DNA of 64,000 bases from Anomaloglossus baeobatrachus (GCF_048569485.1 NC_134357.1:109352744-109416743), one strand, 5' to 3'; counted from the stretch's first letter, positions 44,870 to 57,303 are shown. Program-made: numbers and translations. Notes: a model not told the origin generated them from the sequence alone.

Positions 44870-46260
44870 ATCACTACACCCCCTCCATATACTACACCTG
44901 TAATAAACTACACCACTACACCCCTATATACTACACCTGTAATATACTACACTCCCTCCATATACCTGTAATATAATACACCCCCATATACACCTGTATT
45001 ATACTACACCACTATATAATACACCTCCGATATACTACATCATTACACCTCTATATACTACACCTGTATTATACTACACTCCCTCCATATACCTGTAATA
45101 TACTACACCCCCATATACACCTGTATTATACTACACCCCTATATAATACACCTCCGATATACTACATCATTACACCTCTATATACTACACCTGCAATATA
45201 CTACATCACTACACCCCATATACTACACCTGTAATATACTACACCTCCATATAGCACACCTGTAATATACTACACCTCCATATAGCACACCTGTAATATA
45301 CTACACCTCCATATAGCACACCTGTAATATACTACATCACTACACCCCATATACTACACCTGTAATATAGTACACCCCCATATAGTACACCTGTAATATA
45401 CTACAACTCCATATAGTACACCTGTAATATACTACATCACTACACCCCTATACACCTGTAATATACTACATCACTACACCCCTATATACACCTGTAATAT
45501 ACTACATCACTACACCCCTATATACACCTGTAATATACTACATCACTACACCCCTATATACACCTGTAATATACTACATCACTACACCTGTAATATAGTA
45601 CACCCCCATATAGTACACCTGTAATATACTACAACTCCATATAGTACACCTGTAATATACTACATCACTACACCCCATATACTACACCTGTAATATAGTA
45701 CACCCCCATATAGTACACCTGTAATATACTACAACTCCATATAGTACACCTGTAATATACTACATCACTACACCCCTATACACCTGTAATATACTACATC
45801 ACTACACCCCTATATACACCTGTAATATACTACATCACTACACCCCTATATACACCTGTAATATACTACATCACTACACCCCTATATACACCTGTAATAT
45901 ACTACATCACTACACCCCATATACTACACCTGTAATATAGTACACCCCGATATAGTACACCTGTAATATACTACACCTCCATATAGCACACCTGTAATAT
46001 ACTACACCTCCATATAGCACACCTGTAATATACTACACCTCCATATAGCACACCTGTAATATACTACACCTCCATAGAGCACACCTGTAATATACTACAC
46101 CTCCATAGAGCACAGCTGTAATATACTACACCTCCATAGAGCACACCTGTAATATACTACGCCTCCATATGGTACACCTGTAATATACTACATCACTATA
46201 CCCCCATATACTACACCACTATATACACCTCCATATAGCACACCTGTAATATACTACACC
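44870..46260. repeat. Array of CACCTGTAATATACTACA units
   Basis: Modules CACCTGTAATATACTACA, TCACTACACCCCTATATA and CTCCATATAGCA combined in changing order with blocks of the same composite unit (for example four copies near 45450-45580 and again near 45770-45900, a segmental duplication). Related to the 36-bp unit of the next hAT. Confidence 0.93.
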
Positions 46261-46261
46261 C

Positions 46262-46980
46262 CCATATGTCACACACCCTGCTCCCCATACAGCCTGCACC
46301 CCCATATCACACACACTACACCCCCATATGTCACACACCCTGCTCCCCATACAGCCTGCACCCCCATATGTCACACACCCTGCTCCCCATACAGCCTGCA
46401 CCCCCATATCACACACACCACACCCCCATATCTCACACACCCTGCTCCCCATACAACCTGCACCCCCATATCTCACACACCCTGCTCCCCATACAACCTG
46501 CACCCCCATATCTCACACACCCTGCTCCCCATACAGCCTGCACCCCCATATCTCACACACCCTGCTCCCCATACAGCCTGCACCCCCCAGATCACACACA
46601 CTACACCCACATATGTCACACACCCTGCCCACATATCTCACCCTGCCTGTACCCCAACTTACCCCTCTCAAAAACTCTGCACCCCTTCACATCCTTCTGT
46701 CAGTCTGCAGTCCTCATATGCCACTCACCCTGCAACTCCATCTTCCCTCATATGCCACTCACCCTACAACTCCATCTTCCCTCATATACCACTCACCCTG
46801 CAGCTCCATCTTCCCTCATATACCACTCACCCTGAAGCTCCATCTTCCCACATATGCCACTCACCCTGCAACTCCATCTTCCCTCATATGCCACTCACCC
46901 TGCAACTCCATCTTCCCTCATATGCCACTCACCCTGCAACTCCATCTTCCCTCATATGCCACTCACCCTGCAGCCCCCCT
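46262..46980. repeat. Two further arrays: CCTGCTCCCCATACAGCC and CATCTTCCCTCATATGCC
   Basis: First the 46262-46600 array, the same unit as at 42055-42530; then about eight copies of a 35-bp unit ACTCACCCTGCAACTCCATC TTCCCTCATATGCC (46725-46965). Confidence 0.92.
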
Positions 46981-47438
46981 CCCCCTCATGTCCCCTCTTT
47001 TCTTATTACCAGTCATCATGTGTCCACATCTCCTTCAGGATTCAGTATCTTTGCTTTCTGCCCTGCATTCTGTGTCTCCTCCCACACAGTCACATGGGCA
47101 TGACATCATCGCAGGTCCTGCAGGATGAATTATTCCGTCTGCTGTGCTGCTCCTTCTCCTGCCCGGCGGGAACTTTTGAAATGACACACGCAGCGCAGTA
47201 CTGACAACGTCAGAGCGCGCGCGTGTGTCACTGACAATTAGTGCCGGCAGGAAACAGAGGAAAGACTCCTGCGTTCCGCTGCCTGCACTGACTGTGCAGA
47301 CCTGCACAGGATCTCTCCCTGCTCGGCACGCTGCAGCCCGGCTCCACTGCACCGGCTGAAGACGGGCGGGCCGGTCACAGAGAGTAGGCGGGCTGGATGT
47401 GGCCCGCGGGCTGCCCCTTGCCCAAGTCTGCCATAGAC

Positions 47439-48857
47439 CATATCTGCATTGGGCATTGTTAAACTGCTAGTGACACCCTGGCTTTTGGTTGGCCAAGGTG
47501 TCTACCGTGAAATCAACCCCCCTCCCTCTAAATGAATGGAATGAAGCCATAAGGCGCATCTGTAATGCAATATCCTTATGGTCCCATCTTTAAACCTGGT
47601 CTGTCAGCCTTTCATTGTCAGAACTGCTCATTGTAAGTAAGCCAAGCAGTTCTGCCCAAGACTCGATAGGCTTCACCTACAGAGTCCATATAGCAAAATA
47701 TTTGAGGTCAATTCTGCAGGGCCGTTTCCCCGTCGCACAGGCCGAAATAGCAAATAGCTTGTGGCCAGTTTGAAAAAGTATGAGATAAGCTTACCACTTT
47801 ATTTCTACCTCCCTGTCAGCTAGCCAGGTACCAAGTGGATTAACCTGACCGGCCGAATGTGAAAACTGAGACATTACACCCCAAAAACCCTCTAAAATCA
47901 ACTGATAAATTTTCCCAAACCCTGTACACTAATCGAATTTCACGAATTACCAAAGGTCGGCATATGCTCCTCTAATCTACAAGCGCTTGCACCATTAGGA
48001 GATGTACGTAACAAAGACAAATATAAAGGGGGTTCTCACCAGGCTGACTCTGGGCATAAGCCGGAATAGCTGTCACCGTGTAACCCATGTGTTCAACTCA
48101 GTCTAGAACACCATTGCTGTCCTGGTTGTCGGCATATTCTTTGGATGCAGACAATTGGCTGCAGTGCAAGAAGTCTGATGCTTCTTCAGCCCCTCGGCCT
48201 GGAACTGGAACTAGTAGCTCTCTTCTTGCCCTCGCAATAGGGGACAGAACCACCAGCTCCTCATGTGCCTTTGCAGCACCCTGACGTCCATGCTTGGATA
48301 GCTTTAACCGTGGCCTCTTCGCCATCCTGTCTCGCGGCAGGACCCTATCATCAAGAGGTTCAGGCAAGATGACTGCTGCCACATTTAGAAGGCTCTGAGA
48401 TAATGGCTTCTGCATCACCTGAAAGCTCCAGGAAAATGTCTGCCATATCCCCAGAAGACTCCTGTAAAATGGTTGCTTCTCATCCAGCTACTGATGTCAC
48501 ATGAGAAGAAGCAGGGGCTGGAAGCTCTGCCCTGCTCTCGAGTGTGCCGATGTTGGGCAGGAGGACGTGCTGGGATATCGTGTGCACCCAGAAGAGTTCA
48601 GCTGCTATGAACAATCACTGATGGCCGTTCTTCTCCACAGCATCACCTAAGGAAGACATCAAGGCTGCATCCATGACATCATTTGCTACGTTTGGAGAAT
48701 GTTCCTGTTTGAGGATGTTCTTGGTTCTGGATCTTCATCGCTCCTGAATGGCAGACGTTGGTCCACAGGTCTTACTCTATTAAAGTACCCTAAGAAACTC
48801 CACCTCCCTATAACAAACTACCCAATTCTAACCTACTACATCCGCAGGTGATTTATC
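47439..48857. other. No host gene confirmed; minus-strand open frame
   Basis: Between two hAT insertions. A minus-strand frame with ATG at 48415 runs to 48098 (about 105 codons; segments RPRLKLSKHGRQGAAKAH and PGRGAEEASDFLHC). Arginine/proline-rich, no recognised domain, no clear splice sites. Together with 43484-44759 it may be one older unit opened by the hAT elements. Confidence 0.3.
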
Positions 48858-49244
48858 CTCTAACCCAGGGGTGGGCAATTCATTTTCCCATGGGGCCGCA
48901 TGAGAAATCGGGATGGTTTTAGAGGGCCGGACTAATATAATTAACTCAGTTTTACCCAATACTGTATACAGTATATATACTATCCCTTCATAAACAAACA
49001 GTAAGTTACGGACTGTGTGACCCCTCGTGGCCCTGCATGCACACGCAGACATGTCCATTTTTTTCTCCAGCAGCACGGGTGTCACACGGATTGCACACTG
49101 ATGTGATCTTTGTGACATTAGTGTGACAAATACCAGAGAAAACACGGGTCTTTTTAATAAAAAGATTTTCTATATTTACCTCTCTCCAGTGCTGCTGTCT
49201 CTGGCTCTGCTGCCTCCCGCTCCTTATCGCCAGTAATTATACTC

Positions 49245-49536
49245 ACTGAATATTCACTGCAGTATATACTGCACCTGTAATATACATCACTACACTCCTA
49301 TATACTACACCTGTAATATACATCACTACACTCCTATATACTACACCTGTAATATACATCACTACACTCCTATATACTACACCTGTAATATACATCACTA
49401 CACTCCTATATACTGCACCTGTAATATACATCACTACACTCCTATATACGGCACCTGTAATATACATCACTACACTCCTATATACTGCACCTGTAATATA
49501 CATCACTACACTCCTATATACTGCACCTGTAATATA
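49245..49536. repeat. 36-bp array, first block
   Basis: About eight copies of CACCTGTAATATACATCAC then TACACTCCTATATACTG. Period 36 keeps frames open, giving VYRSVVMYITG-type pseudo-peptides on the minus strand. Confidence 0.94.
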
Positions 49537-51225
49537 CCGTATTTTTCGGACTATAAGACGCAGCGGACCATAAGACGCACCCTGGTTTTAGAGGAGGAAA
49601 ATAGGAAAATAAAATTTTAAGCAAAAAATGTGGTCATGACACACTGTTATGGGGTGAGGATCTGCTGCTGACACTGTTATGGGGATAATGTCCCCAAATT
49701 CTCTACTAAGGTGCCGCATCCTGGTAATGATCCTCCTACCTTGTATATACAGTATATGTCCCTCATCCTGCTATATACCGTCATCCTGCCATATGGCTGC
49801 ATCCTGCTATATACTGGCATATGGCCGCATCCTGCTATATAACCCATCATGGCATATGGCCCCATCCTGCTCATATACCCCCATCCTGCTCATAATATAC
49901 CCCCATCGTGCTCATAATATACCCCCATCCTGCTCATAATATGCCCCCATCCTGCTCATAATATGCCCCCATCCTGCTCATATGCCCCCATCCTGCTCAT
50001 ATGCCCCATCCTGCTCATATGCCCCCATCCTGCTCATATGCCCCCATCCTGCTCATATGCCCCCATCCTGCTCATATGCCCCCATCCTGCTCATATGCCC
50101 CCATCCTGCTCATATGCCCCCATCCTGCTGATATGCCCCCATCCTGTTGATATGCCCCCATCCTGCTGATATGCCCCCATCCTGCTGATATGCCCCCATC
50201 CTGCTGATATGCCCCCATCCTGCTCATATGCCCCCATCCTGCTCATATGCCCCCATCCTGCTCATATGCCCCCATCCTGCTCATATGCCCCCATCCTGCT
50301 CATATGCCCCCATCCTGCTCATATGCCCCCATCCTGCTCATATGACTCCATCCTGCTCATATGACCCCATCCTGCTCATATGACCCCATCCTGCTCATAT
50401 GACTCCATCCTGCTCATATGACCCCATCCTGCTCATATGACCCCATCCTGCTCATATGACCCCATCCTGCTCATAATATACCCCCATCCTGGTGTATGGC
50501 CGCATCCTGTGGCACATAAAAAAAATAAATGTTCATACTCTCCGTACCTCACTCCCTGCAGCATCGCTCGTCCTCCCGTCTGTGTCAGCGGCAGCGCCGC
50601 TGAGTGGAGCCGTCCCCGTTCCCTTGCAGCATTGCGATCATCTCCTGTGTCTGTGCCGGTGGCTGCGTGTGGACACATTCGTACAGCAATGACGTCATTG
50701 CTGTGCGCACCGCTAGTCTCCACCCAGCCGGCGGCACAGACACAGGAGATGATCGCGATGCAGCAGGGTAACGGGGACGGCTCCACTCAGCGTCGCTGCC
50801 GATGACACAGACGGGAGGACAAGCGATGCTGCAGGGGAACGGTGAGTACTGTACACTGATTCACTGCCCCCCGCACTGATGATGATGCGCGGGGGGCAGT
50901 GAATACAGCCGCACATGATCACTCCAGGCTGTAGTTGCCAGGGGTGATCATATGGGCCGGCTGTTTATCCCCCGCCCATCATCCCGCCTACCTGTCATTG
51001 CCTGCTTCGGCGCTGAGGGATGATGGGCGGGGAATGGGCGTGCATATTAAATGAGCGGGTCCACGTGGTCACGGCAGGCTGTTACATCCTGCTCGTGCCC
51101 CCGATGACCCGCTCCACCGCAGCACCCTCATTCCCCGCAGCCACATTCAGACCATAAGACACACCCCCCACTTTCCCCCAACATTTGGGGGGAAAAAAGT
51201 GCGTCTTATGGTCCGAAAAATACGG
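49537..51225. mobile_element. TA-flanked element 1 (CCGTATTTTTCGGACTATAA ends)
   Basis: Inverse ends CCGTATTTTTCGGACTATAA and TTATGGTCCGAAAAATACGG, TA on both sides, inserted in a 36-bp unit. Contains the 19-bp array 49867-50480, a 240-bp inverted repeat at about 50575-50815 (GTCTGTGTCAGCGGCAGC against its inverse) and GGGCGGGG-rich right part. Non-coding. TA target suggests the Tc1/mariner superfamily or a relative; not certain. Confidence 0.8.
49867..50480. repeat. 19-bp array CATCCTGCTCATATGCCCC
   Basis: About 32 copies with zones of ATATACCCC, ATATGCCCC, CTGATATG and ATATGACCC variants. Confidence 0.94.
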
Positions 51226-51227
51226 TA

Positions 51228-51587
51228 CATCACTACACTCCTATATACTACTCCTGTAATATACATCACTACACTCCTATATACTGCACCTGTAATATAC
51301 ATCACTACACTCCTATATACTGCACCTGTAATATACATCACTACACTCCTATATACTGCACCTGTAATATACATCACTACACTCCTATATACTGCACCTG
51401 TAATATACATCACTACACTCCTATATACTACACCTGTAATATACATCACTACACTCCTATATACTACACCTGTAATATACATCACTACACTCCTATATAC
51501 TGCACCTGTAATATACATCACTACACTCCTATATACTGCACCTGTAATATACATCACTACACTCCTATATACTGCACCTGTAATATA
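51228..51587. repeat. 36-bp array, second block
   Basis: Ten copies of the same unit as 49245-49536, between the two TA-flanked elements. Confidence 0.94.
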
Positions 51588-54182
51588 CCGTATTTTTCGG
51601 ACTATAAGACGCAGCGGACCATAAGACGCACCCTGGTTTTAGAGGAGGAAAATGGGAAAATAAAATTTTAAGCAAAAAATGTGGTCATGACACACTGTTA
51701 TGGGGCGAGGATCTGCTGCTGACACTGTTATGGGGGTAATGTCACCAAATTCTCTACTAAGGTGCCGCATCCTGGTAATGATCCTCCTGCCTTGTATATA
51801 CAGTATATGTCCCTCATCCTGCTATATACCGTCATCCTGCCATATGGCTGCATCCTGCTATATACTGGCATATAGCCGCATCCTGCTATATAACCCATCA
51901 TGGCATATGGCTCCATCCTGCTCATATACCCCCATCCTGCTCATATACCCCCATCCTGCTCATATACCCCCATCCTGCTCATATACCCCCATCCTGCTCA
52001 TATACCCCCATCCTGCTCATATACCCCCATCCTGCTCATATACCCCCATCCTGCTCATATACCCCCATCCTGCTCATATACCCCCATCCTGCTCATATAC
52101 CCCCATCCTGCTCATATACCCCCATCCTGCTCATATACCCCCATCCTGCTCATATACCCCCATCCTGCTCAAATACCCCCATCCTGCTCATATACCCCCA
52201 TCCTGCTCATAATATACCCCCATCCTGCTCATATACCCCCATCCTGCTCATAATATACCCCCATCCTGCTCATAATATACCCCCATCCTGCTCATAATAT
52301 ACCCCCATCCTGCTGATATGCCCCCATCCTGCTGATATGCCCCCATCCTGCTGATATGCCCCCATCCTGCTGATATGCCCCATCCTGCTGATATGCCCCC
52401 ATCCTGCTGATATGCCCCCATCCTGCTGATATGCCCCCATCCTGCTGATATGCCCCCATCCTGCTGATATGACCCCATCCTGCCGATATGACCCCATCCT
52501 GCCGATATGCCCCCATCCTGCCGATATGCCCCCATCCTGCCGATATGCCCCCATCCTGCCGATATGCCCCCATCCTGCCGATATGCCCCCATCCTGCCGA
52601 TATGCCCCCATCCTGCCGATATGCCCCCATCCTGCCGATATGCCCCCATCCTGCCGATATGCCCCCATCCTGCCGATATGCCCCCATCCTGCCGATATGA
52701 CCCCATCCTGCCGATATGACCCCATCCTGCCGATATGCCCCCATCCTGCCGATATGCCCCCATCCTGCCGATATGCCCCCATCCTGCCGATATGCCCCCA
52801 TCCTGCCGATATGCCCCCATCCTGCCGATATGCCCCCATCCTGCCGATATGCCCCCATCCTGCCCATATGCCCCCATCCTGCCGATATGCCCCCATCCTG
52901 CCCATATGACCCCATCCTGCTCATATGACCCCATCCTGCTCATATGACCCCATCCTGCTCATATGACCCCATCCTGCTCATATGACCCCATCCTGCTCAT
53001 ATGACCCCATCCTGCTCATATGACCCCATCCTGCTCATATGACCCCATCCTGCTCATATGACCCCATCCTGCTCATATGACCCCATTCTGCTCATATGAC
53101 CCCATCCTGCTCATATGACCCCATCCTGCTCATATGACCCCATCCTGCTCATATGACCCCATCCTGCTCATATGACCCCATCCTGCTCATATGACCCCAT
53201 CCTGCTCATATGACCCCATCCTGCTCATATGACCCCCATCCTGCTCATATGACCCCCATCCTGCTCATATGACCCCCATCCTGCTCATATGACCCCCATC
53301 CTGCTCATATGACCCCCATCCTGCTCATATGACCCCCATCCTGCTCATATGACCCCCATCCTGCTCATATGACCCCCATCCTGCTCATATGACCCCCATC
53401 CTGCTCATATGACCCCCATCCTGCTCATATGACCCCCATCCTGCTCATATGACCCCCATCCTGCTCATATGACCCCCATCCTGCTCATATGACCCCCATC
53501 CTGCTCATATGACCCCCATCCTGCTCATATGACCCCATCCTGCTCATAATATACCCCCATCCTGGTGTATGGCCGCATCCTGTGGCACATAAAAAAAAAT
53601 AAATGTTCATACTCTCCTTACCTCACTCCCTGCAGCATCGCTCGTCCTCCCGTCTGTGTCAGCGGCAGCGCCGCTGAGTGGAGCCGTCGCCGTTCCCTTG
53701 CAGCATTGCGATCATCTCCTGTGTCTGTGCCGGTGGCTGCGTGTGGACACATGCACACAGCAATGACGTCATCGCTGTGCGCACCGCTAGTCTCCACCCA
53801 GCCGGCGGCACAGACACAGGAGATGATCGCGATGCAGCAGGGTAACGGGGACGGCTCCACTCAGCGTCGCTGCCGCTGACACAGACGGGAGGACAAGCGA
53901 TGCTGCAGGGGAACAGTGAGTACTGTACACTGATTCACTGCCCCCCGCACTGATGATGATGCGCAGGACAGCCGCACATGATCACTCCAGGCCGTAGTTG
54001 CCAGGGGTGATCATGTGGGCCGGCTGTTTATCCCCCGCCCATCATCCCGCCTACCTGTCATTGCCTGCTTCAGCGCTGAGGGATGATGGGCGGGGAATGG
54101 GCATGCATATTAAATGAGTGGGTCCACGTGGTCACTGCACGCTGGGGGAAAAAAAGTGCGTCTTATGGTCTGAAAAATACGG
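51588..54182. mobile_element. TA-flanked element 2, copy of element 1 with larger array
   Basis: Same ends, same orientation and the same insertion point in the 36-bp unit as element 1. First 330 bp nearly identical to it. Its 19/20-bp array has grown to about 1.6 kb, and about 110 bp are missing near the right end relative to element 1 (after CACGTGGTCAC). Confidence 0.85.
51910..53545. repeat. Zonal 19/20-bp array in element 2
   Basis: Five homogeneous zones follow each other: CATCCTGCTCATATACCCC (51910-52310), CTGCTGATATG (52310-52470), CTGCCGATATG (52485-52905), CTCATATGACCC at 19 bp (52905-53225) and CTGCTCATATGACCCCCATC at 20 bp, about sixteen identical copies (53221-53535). Confidence 0.95.
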
Positions 54183-54420
54183 TACATCACTACACTCCTA
54201 TATACTACACCTGTAATATACATCACTACACTCCTATATACTACAACTGTAATATACATCACTACACTCCTATATACTACACCTGTAATATACATCACTA
54301 CACTCCTATATACTACACCTGTAATATACATCACTACACTCCTATATACTGCACATGTAATATACATCACTACACTCCTATATACTGCACATGTAATATA
54401 CATCACTACATCCCCATATA
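54183..54420. repeat. 36-bp array, third block
   Basis: About six copies, more variable, decaying into unique sequence near 54420. Confidence 0.92.
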
Positions 54421-55303
54421 CATCGCTAGGCCCCTATATACTACACCTGTAAAACTACATTCCCATATACTACATCACTACACCCAAATATTACTCACCA
54501 GTTAAACCCCCCCTCCCCCCATTGTCCCCTCAGGTTATTACTCACCTCTCCCTCCTCAGGTACCTCCGTACGGGCCCCCGCCGAGATGCTTCTTCTCTTG
54601 TAGGGGCCCCCACCGCTGCTGTTCTTGTACGGGCCCCCGCCGCTGCTGTTCTTTTACGGGCCCCTGACGCTGCTGTTCTTGTACGGGCCCCGCTGCTGCT
54701 GTTCTTGGAGGGGCCCCGGCTGAGATGCTTCTTCTCTTGTACGGGCCCCCGCCGCTAGTATTCTTGGAGGGGTCCCGCCGCTGCTTCTCTCCGTACGGGC
54801 CCTGGCTTCTGCAGCTTCTTCTCCTGCCGGGCGGGAACTTTTCAAATGACACACATGCGCGCCGTACCGACGACATCAGGGCGCGCGTGTGTGTCACAGA
54901 GAAATTTGCCGGGCAGGGAACAGAGGACAGATTCCTGCGTTACGCTGCCTGCACTGTGAGGTGCTGCAGGATCTGTCCTCTGTTCCCTGCCCGGCACGCA
55001 GCGTGTGATGAGGGCATTCTAACCACGGGTCTCCCGGAGCCTGGAGCTCCGGACAATAGGTCAGATTACCCTCATCACTGATCAGCCAGCAAGGACGCCC
55101 TGAGCCAGGCGGGCCGGTCACAGAGAGTAGGCGGACCAGATGTGGCCCGCGGACCGCCCCTTGCCCAGGTCTGCTCTAACCCGTGCCCTCTAACAAACCC
55201 TCTAGTGGATACGCAAAACCACCAGTTAACCCTTACCTAGTCTCCTACTTCCAAACGCCTGTCATGTCTGGTCCTACGCTAGCGGCACCTGTTCCAAGCT
55301 CTA

Positions 55304-56489
55304 CAGTTAGGTCCAGAAATATTTGGGCGGTGACGCTAATTTTGACATTTTATCAGTTTTAAACATATTCCATATATAGTTATACAGTTCAATATGCGTT
55401 TTTAAGTTCATGCTCCCAGCTTTTAATTTGAAGGTATTCACATCCTAATTGGAGTAAGGGTTTAGGAATTACAGCTCTTTAATGTAGCTGCTTCTTTTTC
55501 AGGGGACCAAAAGTAATTGAACATTTCTCTCAAAAGCTCCTTAATGGTCTGCATAGGCTATTCCCTCATTACTCCATCAATTAAGCAGTTGGTCTGGAGC
55601 TGATTCCAGGTGTGACATTTGCATTTAGAAGCTGTTGTGAACCCATAACATGCGGTCAAAGGAGCTCTCAACAGAGTAATGGAAGAAGAAGGTATGGAGA
55701 AATCTTGTAACCGCTTCTGATCCGAAGCACACCACACCACACCACATTCACTGTAAAACATGGTGGAGGCAGTGTGATTGGCCGGGCATGCATGGCTTCC
55801 AATGGCCTTGGGTTGCTAGTGCTTATTGATGTGACTGAAGACAGAAGCAGCTGGATTAATTCTGAAGAGTACAGGGCAATATGTTCTGCTCAGATTCCAC
55901 CAAATGCAGCAAGGTTGATTGGATGGCGCTTCACAGTCCAGATGGACAGTGATCCAAAATATACTGCAAAAGCAACACAGGACTTTTTTAAGGCAAAGAG
56001 GAATATTCTTGAATGGCTGAGTCAAGTCACAAGATCTGAACCCCCATCTAGCTGCATTTTACATGCTTAAGACAAAACTTAACTCAGAAAGGCCCACTAA
56101 CAAGCAACAACTGAAGTCAGCTGCATAAAGGCCGGCAAAGCATGACAAAGGGCGAAACCCAGTGTTTGGTAATGTCTGTCTTTCAGACTTTGAGCAGTCA
56201 TTGCCTGCAGAGGATTCTCTACGGAGAATTAAAAATGAACATTTTATTTATGTTAGAATAAATTTGTCCAATTACTTGCGAGCCCCTGAAAATGAGGCTT
56301 TGTAGGAAAATGGCTGCAATTCCTAAATGTTTTATAGGATATTTTTGTATAACCCTTTTAATTAAACCTGAAAGTGTACACTTCAGGTGCATCTCGGTTG
56401 TTTCATTTTAAATAAAAAAAAAAATAGTGGCCTGTAGAGCCCAAAATACGAAGATCTAGTCACCGCCCAAATATTTCTGGACCGAACTG
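55304..56489 (+). mobile_element. Tc1-like transposon, both ends present
   Basis: CAGTTAGGTCCAGAAATATT at the left and its inverse ending CCAAATATTTCTGGACCGAACTG at the right, shortened here to its outer bases, each with TA. Length 1186 bp is below the usual 1.5-1.6 kb, so part of the transposase 5' half is deleted. A transposase fragment is described separately. Same family as 34800-36589. Confidence 0.88.
55774..56070 (+). pseudogene. Tc1-type transposase C-terminal fragment
   Basis: The frame reads MASNGLGLLVLIDVTEDRS, then NSEEYRAICSAQ, NAARLIGWRF and DSDPKYTAKATQDFF. The D-P-K-[YH]-T-A block holds the second catalytic aspartate of DD34E transposases, which cut and join DNA at TA. The preceding VWR / GGGSVM blocks lie upstream in another frame. 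No N-terminal paired-like DNA-binding domain; the last catalytic glutamate region is frameshifted. Not functional. Confidence 0.8.
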
Positions 56490-56806
56490 TATCGTGATTA
56501 GCAATTTGATCTAGACATGTTGTGAGATTTCTCAGGTGCTGGTATAGAGTGTACAGCAGATGCTAGTGTGTCATGTCTGCCAGTTTGCAGCACTTACAGG
56601 GCTTTAATGACTTGATGAGAGATTTACTAGAAGAAAGAATTTAGGCACCAACTAATGAACTACTGACTGAAAGAGATCACTGCAGGGAGAGGCGATGACA
56701 CGGATGTCCATTAGTGTATTTTCACACTTGCTGAGAGGCACCATCTTTTTTCTGTATGGACACTTAGCTTTTTGGTGCAGAACTTGTACTTGTGAAGAGT
56801 CATCTT
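56490..56806. other. No gene seen
   Basis: Unassigned sequence. Confidence 0.4.
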
Positions 56807-57303
56807 TTAAAGGGAACCAACCATCAGGATTTTCATATATAAAGTAAAGGCAGTGCTGTACTGGGGCTAGGATACTGAATGTAAGCATAGCTTTTGTACT
56901 GAGATTGGATGGGTTTTTTTTTCACAAATATGTGCAAGTAAAGTAAAGCAATGCCCTGCTGTTTGATTGACAGCTGCAACAGGAATATGTGGGTCAGGTC
57001 TTGCTATCGATTCCCATCCAGGTCTCCATGCCTGGTCTTCCTCCCCTTGTCGCCGTCATAGACGTTAATTTCGGTGCAAGCAGACAGGGATGGGAATATA
57101 TAGCAAGACCCGACCCACATATTCCCTTCCTGTTGCACCTGTCAATCAAATAGCAGTGCATTGCTGGAACTTTACTTGAACATTTTTCTGAAATAAAACA
57201 TCCAATCTCTGAACAAAAGCTATGCTTACGTTCAGCATCCTAGCACCAGTATAGCACTGGCTTTACTTTATATATAAAAACTCTGCTGGTCGGTTCTCTT
57301 TAA
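56807..57303. mobile_element. TTAA MITE (AGGGAACCAACCATCAGG end)
   Basis: TTAA on both sides, AGGGAACCAACCATCAGG and inverse-like CTGGTCGGTTCTCT. Long arms pair through AAAGCTATGCTTACGTTCAG, GACCCGACCCACATATTCC and TTGATTGACAGCTGCAAC-type blocks. Confidence 0.82.

Larger units (their letters stand above)
44768..47430. mobile_element. Non-autonomous hAT element (CAGGGGTGGGCAA ends) swollen by arrays
   Basis: Perfect 8-bp duplication CCATAGAC (44760-44767, 47431-47438). Left CAGGGGTGGGCAATTAATTT, right inverse CAGACTTGGGCAAGGGGCAG. Subterminal GGGGCCGCATGAGAAAT and GATGTGGCCCGCGGGCTG match the hAT at 48866. About 1.4 kb is a CTACACCTGTAATATA array and 0.7 kb further arrays. No transposase. Confidence 0.9.
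48866..55173. mobile_element. 6.3-kb hAT element built mostly of arrays and two nested elements
   Basis: Perfect 8-bp duplication CTCTAACC (48858-48865, 55174-55181). Left CAGGGGTGGGCAATTCATTT, right inverse CAGACCTGGGCAAGGGGCGG, the same family as 44768-47430. Contents in order: unique left part, 36-bp array, TA-flanked element 1, 36-bp array, TA-flanked element 2, 36-bp array, a GGGCCCCCGCCGCTGCTG array (54560-54800), and a unique right part with an inverted repeat around ACAGAGGACAGATTCCTG. No transposase. Confidence 0.9.

Noticed and set aside
51147-51624. Repeat-peptide frames (VYRSVVMYITG and TTLLYTAPVIYI types)
   Set aside because: Direct products of the 36-bp array, open on both strands.
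52248-52943. 231-codon minus-strand frame of GHIGRMGAYRQDGGIS repeats
   Set aside because: A 19-bp array reads as a 57-bp, 19-codon peptide repeat in every frame; no start context or splice signal.
49245-54400. CRISPR-like array
   Set aside because: 36-bp and 19-bp units follow head to tail with no unique spacers, and the context is a vertebrate transposon.
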